This document shows positions 1-9,893 of a DNA stretch of 64,000 nt, in pieces. The DNA comes from Emiliania huxleyi CCMP1516 (lineage: Eukaryota > Haptophyta > Isochrysidales > Noelaerhabdaceae). Under the pieces are notes generated by a model. It had not been told where the DNA came from. It did no database searches and saw only the letters and a list, made by a program, of their open reading frames with translations. The position numbers and the translations under genes are program-made. The stretch is taken from contig NW_005195301.1 of assembly GCF_000372725.1 (NCBI RefSeq), positions 28,425-92,424 of the forward strand, given 5' to 3'. The first letter of the stretch is position 1; the number at the start of each line of letters is the position of its first letter.

Positions 1-698
1 GAGTCTGAGAAGACAGAAGAGCGGCAAGCAAGAGCTCTAAGTCTTTTGGAGAGCAAGGCCAAGGCGCAAGGGTCTTGGAAGGACGATCACCGGAAGCTAA
101 AAATCTCTCTCCAATCTCTCTCTCCCAACTCGAGTAGGTAGGTAGGTAGAAAGGTGAAGAACAGCCAGGCTCGGACTGGACACCAACGCGGTATGGGTGG
201 ACGCTGGACAGATGATGACGACACGCACGAGCGACACACAGACACAAAAGGCTCACAAGACACACAGCCAGCTGGCTGCCACACACCCTGAGTCGGCGTA
301 CACATAACTCAGGGCCACATCCTCCCTGTCGCCCCCCCCAGCACTCCACGGTGCCAAGGGCACAAACAAACAAGGAAGGGCACAACTCAAACAACAGACG
401 ACAGGAAGTGACATGTGAGGCTAGAGCAGCTTGCTCGACCTCTAGCAATCTCACCGGCCTGCGAGGCACGGACGAGACCGTATGTGGGGTCTAGTGAGGT
501 GTCTATGGACTCGAGGATTACAATCGAAAAGAAAGAGCCGACCACTCGCTCGACCTCAAGAAACGGAGTTGGTAGTCACAGTGCGGTCATTCACAGGTCA
601 CCCGCCGAATACCCAGCCTGGCCGAACCCTGCCGAACCCTACAGCTCACGAGTCCGCCCGCGTTTTGGTGTGTCGGCATCCGGCTCGCCAGCAAAATA
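1..698. other. Left-edge intergenic DNA with a dispersed repeat
   Basis: I see no convincing gene here. Around 130-270 there is a (GTAG)n run followed by the phrase caccaacgcggtatgggtgg (from about 181) and acacacagac-type repeats. The same order of motifs recurs at about 14,040-14,190, so this is a dispersed repeat. Confidence 0.5.
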
Positions 699-1472
699 GT
701 GTGTATGCGCGTGGCCGTGATTGGCGCCGGCTTTTCGGGACTTGCATTTGCGCGCGCCGTTCAGCAGGCCAATCTTTGCAATGTTGTCGTCTTTGAGCAG
801 ACCGAGGCGCTCGACAATCCTCAGGTGTCGGGAGACATCCGAGTGCCAGCCGCGGAGGCCGTGCTCGACGAGCTAGGGCTCGCAGGCCAGGCTACGAGGC
901 TGCGAGGGCACGGCGGTCGCGGCGGCGCGGCCTCCAGAAGCAGCAGTGGGGACGACGACGGTGCCCGATATCCGCAGCAAGGCTTGCAGATGCTGCTGGC
1001 TCGAAGTCTGAGGCCGGGGACGCTACGACTGTCGTGCTCGGTCGAGCGGCTCGAGCGCTCGTCGAGCGGCGCCATCCGTCTCAGCTTCTGTGTTCGAGGC
1101 AAGAGCGAGGCCCTCTTGTTTGACCTCTGCGTCTGCGCCCACGGGCAGCTCCAGACGGTCGCGTTGGAGGCTGGCTCCCCGAGCGCTGCAGTGGCGGTGA
1201 TTGGCGACGCGCGCTGGGTGAGGCGGCGGAGGTGGGACCTCGGCACAGCCCGCCGCGCCGGGGGAGCAAACACGGCGCTCCTGGACGCCGTCGACCTCGC
1301 CCGTCTCGTGCATCGCGCTGCACGCATCGGGCAGCGTCCAGACCTCGGCCGCTACGCCGCGGCGGCGGGGAGAAGCTGGCGGTGCCCGGGACGGGCGGCG
1401 GCAGCCCTCACGCCGCTGGTGGCCGCGGCGTTGTTGGCCGTTGCAGATTGGTGCCATCTCACGGACACGTAG
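699..1472 (+). CDS. FAD-dependent monooxygenase-like protein
   Basis: 257 aa in one open exon. The start at 699 puts the protein directly into a Rossmann FAD-binding fingerprint (VAVIGAGFSGLAFARAVQQ, residues 5-23). An aromatic-hydroxylase-like order follows: an Arg/Leu helix near residue 95, the sequence DLCVCAHGQLQTV where the family has its second NAD(P)H/FAD contact (DG motif), and a C-terminal GD...GGANTALLDAVDLARLV segment that matches the flavin-binding GD motif plus helix. The family uses NAD(P)H and O2 to hydroxylate small aromatics or related substrates. At 257 aa it is shorter than the usual 370-400 aa, so unrecognised introns or degeneration are possible. Substrate unknown. It lies head-to-tail against the convergent methyltransferase gene. 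Confidence 0.7.
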   Translation: MCMRVAVIGAGFSGLAFARAVQQANLCNVVVFEQTEALDNPQVSGDIRVPAAEAVLDELGLAGQATRLRGHGGRGGAASRSSSGDDDGARYPQQGLQMLLARSLRPGTLRLSCSVERLERSSSGAIRLSFCVRGKSEALLFDLCVCAHGQLQTVALEAGSPSAAVAVIGDARWVRRRRWDLGTARRAGGANTALLDAVDLARLVHRAARIGQRPDLGRYAAAAGRSWRCPGRAAAALTPLVAAALLAVADWCHLTDT

Positions 1473-1723
1473 CTCGTGGCGCCGCTGCACCAAGGGGGCC
1501 AAAAAGAGATTACGTTTAGTAAGTCTCCGCGACAATGTCGAGATCGGTACACGGTAGGTGCATTCTTGCATCTTTTTGCTTGCGGTGGTTTCCTGGATAA
1601 CAAGATTCTCCCACCCACCTCGCGCGCGGCGGCGGCGGCGCGCGGGCGCGTGCGCGGCGTGGCGCGCAGCCACACTGCCACAAAGCGTATTTCGCGATGC
1701 GTCTAGTTTGCTCTAGAGGTAGT

Positions 1724-3683
1724 CTAGGTCTCCGCAGCGCTCTTCTCCGCCACACCGAGATGCCGGTGCGCATTCACCACCACCGCCCTCTCAAACGCGA
1801 GATAGGCGCTGATGTCACCGCCCGGCCCGGCCGCCTGCACGTCGGCCGCCCTGCCGCTCTCGCCCTCCTCGCCGCCGCCAGGCTTTCCCAGCGAGGCGAG
1901 GATGGCGCGCAAGGCCTCGTGCGCGCGGCCCGTCGCCTCGCGCGTCAGCGGCGCCGCCGCAGGATCCGCGCCGGCGCGCGCGAGCGGCAGCAGCTCCTCC
2001 GCCGGCGCGGTGCCCCAGTGGAGCGCCCGCAGCAGGCGGCGGCTCGGCGGTCCGCTCGCGCGCAAGTAGTGCGTCGTCCCAACTCGCGCGAGGGCGGCGC
2101 GGCGGAGCAGAGCCACCGCCCCGCCACCGGATGCCGCCGCCGCCGCCGCCGCCGCCCAGTCCCCTCCCTCGCCGCCCTCCTCCTCGCCGCCCTCCTCGCC
2201 GCCCTCCGCGTCGGCCTCGCCCTCCTCGCCCTCCTCGCCCTCCTCGCCCTCCTCGCCCTCCTCCTCCGGAGGCTCGAGGCACAGCTCGACCGCCTCTCGC
2301 TCCAGGGCCGACGCGTCCACGAAGCCATAGTGCTCGAGGCTCTCGAGCGAGGAGAGGCGGCCTACAGGAAGGCTCCGAGAAGCTTCGGGGAAGGGCCCCC
2401 AGTGCTCGACACTCTCGAGCGGCGAGCGGGTGGCCGTAGTAGAGGCAGAGCTGCCGCCCCGCCGGCACCGCGCTCAGCAGCCGGAACGTGAGTGCGAGCG
2501 TGGCTGAAGGAGGCCCCTCCGCCACCGGCCCCGTTGGCCTTGCGGCGCCCGCAGCCTCGAGGGACGGCCACGCGAGCGGCGAAGTCGGCGAGTAGTTGAG
2601 CAAGTCTGCCACGGGGGCGAGCACCGTGCGGCGTGCGCGCGGCTCCGCGCCGCCGCCAACGACCAGGCCGCGCGTCTGCACGACGGTGTACGCCCAGAGG
2701 AAGCGGCGCCACGAGAAGCTCGCCGGCGGGAAGAGCTGCGGCAGCGCGAGCGACAGCGCCGGGAAGAGGGCTGCGTGCGCCTGGCGACAAGGGTGAGATC
2801 ACTCAAGCGTCCCCGCCGTGCGGCTGGCAGGAGGGCTGCGTGCGCCTCGCGCAGCGCCTCGCGCGCCGCAGTCACCCGGCCGACGAGCGGGGTGTGCGCC
2901 AGCCTCTGCAGCTGGCGCGAGGCCCAGTGCAGCGCACTCGGCGGCCGCTCGGGCAGGAAGCGGCAGTACTCGGCCCACGCGCCCGCCTGATCTCGCGCAA
3001 TCTCGAGCAGCAGCGCGAGGCTGAGCCGCACGTCGTCGTGGAGCGAGTCGCCGGCGGCGGCAGACAAGGCGGCGGCGAGGCCGTCGTACGACGAGAGCCT
3101 GGCGTGTGGCGGGGAGGGCCTCACAACCAGGCATCGGGCGGAGTGCGGAGCTGTTGCCTCGCCGCTGCCTCTCGCTCGACAGCAGCAGCGACTCTGGCAC
3201 CGCCAGGACGGTGTCGCCGGCAGACAGGTCGGCTGCAGCAGCGAGGCCGCGGCCACCGACGCGGAAGTGCCGCAGGACGAGCGTCTCTGTTCCGTGCGGC
3301 CACAGCGCGTGCCTCGCGCAAAAGGCACGCAACTCGTCGGCCAGCTCGTCCTCCTGCCCCAGATCCTCGCCGTCCGCCTGCAGCAATCGCTGCCGAGAAG
3401 CGGCCAGCGCAGCGAGGTTTGCCTCGCGCGTCGCCGAATGCGGCGCCTTGGAGCAGAGCCTCAGCAACTCGAGCTGTGTGGCGCGCTGTAGCCGAGGCGA
3501 GGCGGGAGAGGCGTTGCCCTCCTCGGCAAAGTAGCGAGCAATCGGCGGCCGCTGCGTCTCCTCCACGTCGCGCACCAGCACCTCGTCGAGCGGCTCGCTC
3601 CCCGCCCGGCACCATCGAGAGGCCCACGAGCGATCGGCGGCCATGAGCCAGTTCCTGAGCAAGGCTTTTTCTTTTCCTGACAT
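1724..3683 (-). CDS. SET-domain lysine/histidine methyltransferase, SETD3/Rubisco-LSMT type
   Basis: Spliced as complement(1724..2361, 2435..2780, 2846..3119, 3169..3683), all phases consistent, 590 aa. The protein shows the split SET domain: GGRGLAAAADLSAGDTVLAV (SET N-part), a helical insert (LALLLEIARDQAGAWAEYCRFLPE), FSWRRFLWAYTVVQTRG, VADLLNYSP, then LCLYYG...EHYGFVD, followed by an acidic linker and an Arg/Ala-rich C-terminal substrate-binding region. Relatives methylate Rubisco large subunit, fructose-bisphosphate aldolase or actin His. The usual motif is LLNHS; here it is LLNYS, so the conserved His is Tyr. All three introns (49, 73 and 65 nt) are GC-AG. The 65-nt intron is bounded by a 17-bp perfect direct repeat, and the 73-nt one by an imperfect repeat of about 35 bp. 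Substrate cannot be told from sequence. Confidence 0.88.
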
Positions 3684-3919
3684 TCAGGAGGGAAAGGTTC
3701 CCATTATTCCACACCCCAGCTCGCCAGGTAGGTGGCAACGGCCAAACATTTTCAATGTATGTGGCTCTTACGTACATTCCCGGAGGAGGACTGCTGACAG
3801 GGTTTGCGATGAGGAGTGACCCGAAGGGTTTCTCGGGGTTAGTGCACCACTAACCGCCTCTGCAATTTTAGGTTCACTCGAGTTCACGTGACACGTCCCT
3901 AACTTGCGTCCGACCGTCG

Positions 3920-5365
3920 ATGGTGGCCACCGCGTCGGGTCCCGTGGCCACCGTCTCCAAACTGCAGCACCACCGCTGGCGCGACCGCTTCGGCCGCGGC
4001 CCCGACGCGCCCACCTGCCACCACCTAGACGAGGGACCCTCCGATGAGCCTCGAGGCTACCCACGTGTCCTTCCGAAGACGGCTGTCGCGAGCCACCGAT
4101 TCGTGTTTGTGATGGGGGTCGAGTCGTCGGGGCATCACCTGCTGCAGCGCGTCTTTGGGAACTGCGCCGCGCAGTCGGGTAACACGCGATGCCGCGACGC
4201 CGCGGCGCTCCGCAAGCTGCTCTCAAGCGACAAGGTGCATTGCCCTTGGAGGCTGGGTAGGCTCGGACCCACCGGATCGCCGCTCAATTCCCATCCTTCG
4301 GTAGGGCCGGCGAGGTTTGTTTGGCGCGCGTTTCGAGCAGGCGGCCAACAAGAGCAGCCGGCCGTGGTCGGCCTCCCGTGGCGAGTTCCCCGGGCTGGTG
4401 CGGTCGATTGGGCGTAGCATCGCGCTCCTGCGTACGGGGAGCGGAGGCCTCATCTCCGTCAACACTATAATGGGCTGGGGTACTGGTCTGCTCTCCTTGC
4501 GGCCTCCCCTGGCGTCTCCCTCTCTCCACACCTCAGCGACTCACTGATTCCGGAACAGGCATGCTCTCTTACCCAAACTATGGCGGCGCGTGCAAGCGTC
4601 ACCAGGTCACTCGCACCGGACCGGGGCCACCTCGAAATGGGCCCGTGCCGAGGTGGCTGCTGTGTCCCTTGCCTCAGGTCCCAAACGTGCGCATACTTGC
4701 CGAAATTTTTGAGAGCCACGGCGCCGATCTGAGAATCCTGGCGAGCGTGGGGACTGTGCAGCTCCGCCCGTCTCCTCGAATGGCTAACTGCCAGCGCCCG
4801 CTCTACTCGTCTAGGTACTCGTGCGGAATGCCTTTGACGTGGTGGCATCTGCTGTTGGCCGCTCGCATTTTTTCAGCGGCGAGGCGACATCCGCACTCAA
4901 GATGTTCACGGAGATTATCCGTGAGGAGATGGTGCCGCAGCTCGAACGGATAGACAGCGCCTTCTATCGACACCTCGACTACGACCGGCTGCCGTCGGCA
5001 GTGCCGCACGACTTGGGCGAGTGGCTCGGCTTCGGTCAGAGCGGGAACCCTCCGAGAGGCTTCCGCGAGGAGGTGTGTCGGGACAGAGGAGACTCACAAG
5101 ATGGCCTTACACCCCAACCCGCCTTCCTACCTCTCATTGTAACTTGCAGCCGTCCGCCGATCAGGTCGCGAGGGTCTTCCGCCGCACCAACCGCTCAGGC
5201 CATCGACAAGAGCAGCTTGTGCGGCGCCACGTGGAGGATTACACACGGGCAAACGCGCAGCTCTTGGGGCTGTGTGTAGCCGAGAAGCGAGGAGCATTGC
5301 TGGCGTCGGGAGCACCGGGCATTCGCCAGGTCCAGGTGCGAGCGTGGCATCGACCCGTTACCTGA
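3920..5365 (+). CDS. Sulfotransferase (PAPS-dependent)
   Basis: Six exons: 3920..4234, 4305..4473, 4559..4605, 4678..4740, 4815..5072, 5150..5365; all phases fit, giving 355 aa. Exon 1 carries the 5'-phosphosulfate loop (FVFVMGVESSGHHLLQRVF, residues about 61-79). Exon 5 carries the 3'-phosphate motif (VLVRNAFDVVASAVGR), the order and spacing expected for the sulfotransferase fold. A conserved HVEDYTRANAQLLGL helix lies near the C-terminus. The enzyme should move sulfate from PAPS to an acceptor such as a polysaccharide or glycolipid. I see no clear N-terminal membrane anchor, so an upstream exon could be missing. Introns of 70-85 nt are mixed: 4235, 4606 and 5073 start GT; 4474 and 4741 start GC. 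The acceptor is unknown. Confidence 0.85.
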
Positions 5366-5517
5366 TTCACCGCGCAACCACAGACTGACGCACTATAATT
5401 GAGCATTTCGGAGGAGGAGTTGTCATTTCGTGTTTCGCGCCCCCGCGCGAAGGTCGTGACACACGCACACCGATCAAATCGCTTCCACAAAAATGAGCGA
5501 AAGATCAGGCCTGCCAC

Positions 5518-5644
5518 TGGGGGCTAACCTCGAAATGTGCACCTTGGATGGCTGCGCTCCCTCTTTCACAGCCATCCGTGCTAAGGATGGCTGTGAAAGA
5601 GGGAGCGCAGCCATCCAAGGTGCACATTTCGAGGTTAGCCCCCA
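5518..5644. repeat. Perfect 60-bp inverted repeat with 7-nt loop
   Basis: Positions 5518-5577 and 5585-5644 are exact reverse complements, separated by gtgctaa. The arms are ordinary mixed-composition DNA, not a simple repeat. It lies about 150 bp after the sulfotransferase stop. It would make a strong hairpin in either transcript. Confidence 0.97.
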
Positions 5645-6354
5645 CTGGGCGGAAATCGGCCTTCCCTCAGTGCTGTCCAGCCTGCCAGCTAGAGTTTCCT
5701 CAATTGGCTCGAATTTTGCTTAGTAGAAAGAAACAATACCGCGACGGGGCGGCCCCCGCCATGCCCCGCTCGAAGCCAGGCAGGCCACCACCAGTGCCCC
5801 TCCCACCGGCGGCGCGGCGCGCGGCAGCGGCGCCGACCGCCCCTCCATCAGCGGTGGCGCGACGGCTGTCGTCGGGGCGCCGGCAGGTGCCGCGCGCAGA
5901 GGGTGCCACCGGACCGGCCGACGCGCGCCCGGCGGAGCTTCGTCGTCCATGGCGGGCCGAGCACCCCCGCGTCGCTTCTCGGCGCATTGGAGAGCAGAGG
6001 AAGCTGCTGGCGTCGCCGCTGGGATCGGCGGCGGCGCCAGCAGCGTTCTCGGATCTGAAGCCGACTTTGAGCGCCGATCGATCGATCTGAGGGCTGGCCG
6101 ATGGGTGGCGCTGGGACATCGCCGCCGCCGCGGAGGCCGGCGGCGACCAGAGGAGCGGTTGGGGCGCGTGGCGCATATGTTACCTGCCAAGTGAGCATTC
6201 AAGTGTGCTTCGAGATTTATGTATGTAAAAGAGGGAAGCAGTCGAGAGGACAGGGGAGGGACGCGGCCAGAAAGAGGGCGGGCGCCGAGTTTCGAAAGCC
6301 GGCGCTTTCGCGCGTTCGAAGAGGCTTTGCACGGAGTTTGTGCAAATTTGCGGT
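5645..6354. other. Intergenic DNA, no supported gene
   Basis: Both strands are open for long distances (for example 5720-6373 minus and 5548-6090 plus). The translations are Ala/Arg/Pro-rich with no recognisable motif, as expected by chance at this GC content. I would not annotate a gene. Confidence 0.5.
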
Positions 6355-6481
6355 TGGCCTGGTGCTGACGCATGCCAATCCAAATGCTGTGAAATCAGCA
6401 TCCCGTCACGGCCAGGAGCCCAGCCCAAGCTTGAAGTCGCGAGCCTACCCTGCTGCGGCCCGGCGCCTGCTGCGCTGAGGG

Positions 6482-6587
6482 ATGCAGATCTCTCGCGACC
6501 AGCTCCAGCAGCTCATCCAGCTGAGCGTGCAGCACCCGCCGGCGCAGAAGCAGGCCATGCTGCAGGCGCTCGTCGACCGGCGTCGTT
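6482..6587 (+). CDS. Candidate first exon, copy 1 (low confidence)
   Basis: ATG at 6482 begins a helix-like peptide, MQISRDQLQQLIQLSVQ..., with clean codon use for about 32 residues before the frame runs into the (GA)n tract. An identical segment is at 8489. It looks like the amino end of a gene whose remainder is absent, perhaps cut by the duplication. No function can be assigned. Confidence 0.25.
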
Positions 6588-6689
6588 GTGCGAAAAAACG
6601 AGGCGCAGTCTCACAGAGAGAAGAGTATTTTGGGGGCAAGGCAACGCGAATCGGAAATGCGGGGGGGGGAGAGAGCCGTGCCGGTCTAC

Positions 6690-6692
<3 letters not shown>

Positions 6693-6784
<92 letters not shown>
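6693..6784. repeat. (GA)n microsatellite
   Basis: About 92 bp of pure GA dinucleotide. It generates long RERERE/LSLSLS reading frames that are not genes. Confidence 0.98.
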
Positions 6785-6786
<2 letters not shown>

Positions 6787-7135
6787 ACATGATGTTTGTG
6801 AGATCACTGTGAGTGTGAGATTTCTTGTTGGTCGTGAAAACTCTCTCTCACACGAGGAAGCAGGCGCCCGCCGCCATGGTGCATGGACGCCATGTTATTC
6901 TCTCTCGGCTCTCACGACCTCCCCCCTCTATAATGTACAAGTCGAATATGGCACGGGACCGCTCTCGACTGCGTCAGAACTCAGTGGCCGTAGTCAACAC
7001 AACAGTTGGCCGGACGAGGAGCTCTCTCCTCTCATGAATGCGTGGTCTACTTCTTGGTCTCGTCGGAATCGGTCACCTGCAACTTGGACATGGACAATGG
7101 CGGCGTCCGCGAGCTCGTCTCCGGTGCGAAGCTTT

Positions 7136-7522
7136 TCAGTCGCAAAGCTGCTTGAGCATAAATTTCACGAGGCAAGTGAGGACAGCGGAGGCGAGAAGGG
7201 CGCCAAATACGATCACGATGATGATCCCCACTGCGAGCCCGTTGGCGGCATCCTCTGCGTCTGCCATTTCGCCGCTCGAGTGGCTCTCCGAGCATGTGCC
7301 GCCAACTAGCGAGCCACATCCGGACCAAGGGCGGCCACCAGCGGATCCGACACAACCCGTGTTGTCGCACTGCGTGTAGGCGTCCGAGATGCAAGAGCCT
7401 TGGATGCAGTTGGGGTTGCTTGAGCTGCACGTGCATCCGTAGCGCGCGGTGACATTCTCCACGGTGAGTCCCGCCGCTTGCACGCTGGCGCAGAGGGTGA
7501 AGTAGAGGATAACCTTGAGCAT
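7136..7522 (-). CDS. Small secreted, membrane-anchored Cys-rich protein, copy 1
   Basis: 128 aa in one exon. Residues 1-17 (MLKVILYFTLCASVQAA) are a classic signal peptide. Residues 28-80 hold nine cysteines in patterns such as CTCSS, CIQGSCIS and CDNTGC. Residues about 93-116 (GLAVGIIIVIVFGALLASAVLTCL) form one transmembrane helix, followed by a short KFMLKQLCD tail. This predicts a small type I surface protein with a disulfide-bonded ectodomain. I do not recognise a family. A (ggcaacggcggc)n minisatellite lies just upstream (7,565-7,650), in the promoter or 5'UTR. It is duplicated exactly at 9124-9510, so dosage may be doubled. Confidence 0.7.
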   Translation of the reverse strand: MLKVILYFTLCASVQAAGLTVENVTARYGCTCSSSNPNCIQGSCISDAYTQCDNTGCVGSAGGRPWSGCGSLVGGTCSESHSSGEMADAEDAANGLAVGIIIVIVFGALLASAVLTCLVKFMLKQLCD

Positions 7523-7564
7523 CTGCGGCGGGCATGATCAAGCTTAGCAAACGGCGAGGGCGCA

Positions 7565-7650
7565 GGGTCCCGGGCAACGGCGGCGGCGGGCAGCGGGCAA
7601 CGGCGTCGGCGGGCAACGGCGGCGGCGGGCAACGGCGGCGGCGGGCAACG
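7565..7650. repeat. GC-rich minisatellite upstream of the small gene
   Basis: Repeats of gggcaacggcggcgg with variants, about five copies, just upstream of the minus-strand gene start. The second duplication unit has the same array at about 9,553-9,638. Confidence 0.85.
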
Positions 7651-7837
7651 TGCTGTGCGGTTGCATCGTGATATCGTGCGTTGTGTGGTAGAGAGTGATG
7701 TGCCTCATGCGGGCGGCTCGTGGGGCGGGGCACGGACCAGAGAGGAGCGAGTTCAAGCAAAGGCGATGACGAGCCGCTGCGACGACAAAGGTGGGCCGAC
7801 GGGGGCCGGCAGCGTGTTATCTTGGAAAGAAAAAACA

Positions 7838-7905
7838 TGCATGTGTGGTGGCGGCGTGCCGTCCTCCCATCCCTCCTTTGTTTGTCGGGTTTCTTTCTTT
7901 CTTTA
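7838..7905 (+). mobile_element. LINE 3'-end scrap
   Basis: Contains tgtggtggcggcgtgccgtc and the following ccatccctcc, ending in (TTTC)n. This is the shared 3' end of the LINE family seen complete at 27,230-27,307. The other duplication unit carries it at 9,826-9,893. Confidence 0.8.
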
Positions 7906-8488
7906 ACCGCGCCATTCGCTCTCTCCCCTGGCATCCCTGTCTGCACGCCTCGCGCGCGCGTGAAAAGGAGCGGTACTTGCACTCGGATGCTCAGTCCAAG
8001 TCCAGACGTTGTTTCGCAGAATAATCAATATAGCCGTCCTGTGCTGTGTCGCGTGCCGTGTAGCAAGAGCAACATCATGGCCACAGCGTGCATGACTGTG
8101 GGGCCTGGACTCGGACGAACGAGTGTGTGGGTACCGCGCCGACCGAAGCGGAAGGGAGGCACTGCGCTAATCAGCGCGAACCCCCAAGAAGAAATCACTC
8201 TCCCCCTGCTCGAGCCTGGATTTCTTCTTAGGGCTGACTAGGCCTACGCGAGCGAGCCTGCCGTGTTCATTACGTTATGCGTGTCTCGGGTACGGGAGGG
8301 GAATGGCAGTCGGTGTGGAGGCTTGGACGTGGGGGGGCTCAGCTTGCTGGTTGGTGGCCAGTGGCCTGGTGCTGACGCATGCCAATCCAAATGCTGTGAA
8401 ATCAGCATCCCGTCACGGCCAGGAGCCCAGCCCAAGCTTGAAGTCGCGAGCCTACCCTGCTGCGGCCCGGCGCCTGCTGCGCTGAGGG

Positions 8489-8594
8489 ATGCAGATCTCT
8501 CGCGACCAGCTCCAGCAGCTCATCCAGCTGAGCGTGCAGCACCCGCCGGCGCAGAAGCAGGCCATGCTGCAGGCGCTCGTCGACCGGCGTCGTT
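8489..8594 (+). CDS. Candidate first exon, copy 2 (low confidence)
   Basis: Second copy of the 6482 exon-like segment, same peptide. As in the first copy, no downstream exon is visible beyond the (GA)n tract. Confidence 0.25.
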
Positions 8595-8699
8595 GTGCGA
8601 AAAAACGAGGCGCAGTCTCACAGAGAGAAGAGTATTTTGGGGGCAAGGCAACGCGAATCGGAAATGCGGGGGGGGGAGAGAGCCGTGCCGGTCTACCAC

Positions 8700-8705
8700 A
8701 GAGAG

Positions 8706-8771
<66 letters not shown>
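8700..8771. repeat. (GA)n microsatellite, second unit
   Basis: Shorter counterpart of the 6693 tract with one interruption (gagg) near the start. Confidence 0.98.
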
Positions 8772-8773
<2 letters not shown>

Positions 8774-9123
8774 ACATGATGTTTGTGAGATCACTGTGAG
8801 TTGTGAGATTTCTTGTTGGTCGTGAAAACTCTCTCTCACACGAGGAAGCAGGCGCCCGCCGCCATGGTGCATGGACGCCATGTTATTCTCTCTCGGCTCT
8901 CACGACCTCCCCCCTCTATAATGTACAAGTCGAATATGGCACGGGACCGCTCTCGACTGCGTCAGAACTCAGTGGCCGTAGTCAACACAACAGTTGGCCG
9001 GACGAGGAGCTCTCTCCTCTCATGAATGCGTGGTCTACTTCTTGGTCTCGTCGGAATCGGTCACCTGCAACTTGGACATGGACAATGGCGGCGTCCGCGA
9101 GCTCGTCTCCGGTGCGAAGCTTT

Positions 9124-9510
9124 TCAGTCGCAAAGCTGCTTGAGCATAAATTTCACGAGGCAAGTGAGGACAGCGGAGGCGAGAAGGGCGCCAAATACGA
9201 TCACGATGATGATCCCCACTGCGAGCCCGTTGGCGGCATCCTCTGCGTCTGCCATTTCGCCGCTCGAGTGGCTCTCCGAGCATGTGCCGCCAACTAGCGA
9301 GCCACATCCGGACCAAGGGCGGCCACCAGCGGATCCGACACAACCCGTGTTGTCGCACTGCGTGTAGGCGTCCGAGATGCAAGAGCCTTGGATGCAGTTG
9401 GGGTTGCTTGAGCTGCACGTGCATCCGTAGCGCGCGGTGACATTCTCCACGGTGAGTCCCGCCGCTTGCACGCTGGCGCAGAGGGTGAAGTAGAGGATAA
9501 CCTTGAGCAT
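9124..9510 (-). CDS. Small secreted, membrane-anchored Cys-rich protein, copy 2
   Basis: The encoded protein is identical to that of 7136-7522: signal peptide, Cys-rich ectodomain, one transmembrane helix, short basic tail. Upstream minisatellite and flanks are also copied. Identity of both coding and noncoding sequence points to a very recent duplication, or to two haplotypes joined in assembly. Confidence 0.7.
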   Translation of the reverse strand: MLKVILYFTLCASVQAAGLTVENVTARYGCTCSSSNPNCIQGSCISDAYTQCDNTGCVGSAGGRPWSGCGSLVGGTCSESHSSGEMADAEDAANGLAVGIIIVIVFGALLASAVLTCLVKFMLKQLCD

Positions 9511-9825
9511 CTGCGGCGGGCATGATCAAGCTTAGCAAACGGCGAGGGCGCAGGGTCCCGGGCAACGGCGGCGGCGGGCAGCGGGCAACGGCGTCGGCGG
9601 GCAACGGCGGCGGCGGGCAACGGCGGCGGCGGGCAACGTGCTGTGCGGTTGCATCGTGATATCGTGCGTTGTGTGGTAGAGAGTGATGTGCCTCATGCGG
9701 GCGGCTCGTGGGGCGGGGCACGGACCAGAGAGGAGCGAGTTCAAGCAAAGGCGATGACGAGCCGCTGCGACGACAAAGGTGGGCCGACGGGGGCCGGCAG
9801 CGTGTTATCTTGGAAAGAAAAAACA

Positions 9826-9893
9826 TGCATGTGTGGTGGCGGCGTGCCGTCCTCCCATCCCTCCTTTGTTTGTCGGGTTTCTTTCTTTCTTTA
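9826..9893 (+). mobile_element. LINE 3'-end scrap, second unit
   Basis: Copy of the 7,838 fragment carried along by the tandem duplication. Confidence 0.8.

Larger units (their letters stand above)
6355..8327. repeat. Tandem duplication, unit 1 (about 1.97 kb)
   Basis: This unit recurs at 8362-10315 after a 34-bp spacer. The copies are nearly identical. The main differences are the length of a (GA)n tract, one extra t after gtgag near 8,801, and an a/g change near 8,021/10,009. Each unit holds a candidate exon, a (GA)n tract, one small-protein gene on the minus strand, a GC-rich minisatellite and a LINE 3' scrap. Confidence 0.95.

Noticed and set aside
1815-2681. Gly/Arg-rich extension of the SET gene's third exon as a separate protein
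   Set aside because: Read-through of an unspliced frame; the splice at 2434/2361 restores the LSMT-type C-terminus.
6588-6812. RERERE/LSLSLS proteins at 6.7, 8.7, 14.2 and 41.1 kb
   Set aside because: They are translations of (GA)n tracts.
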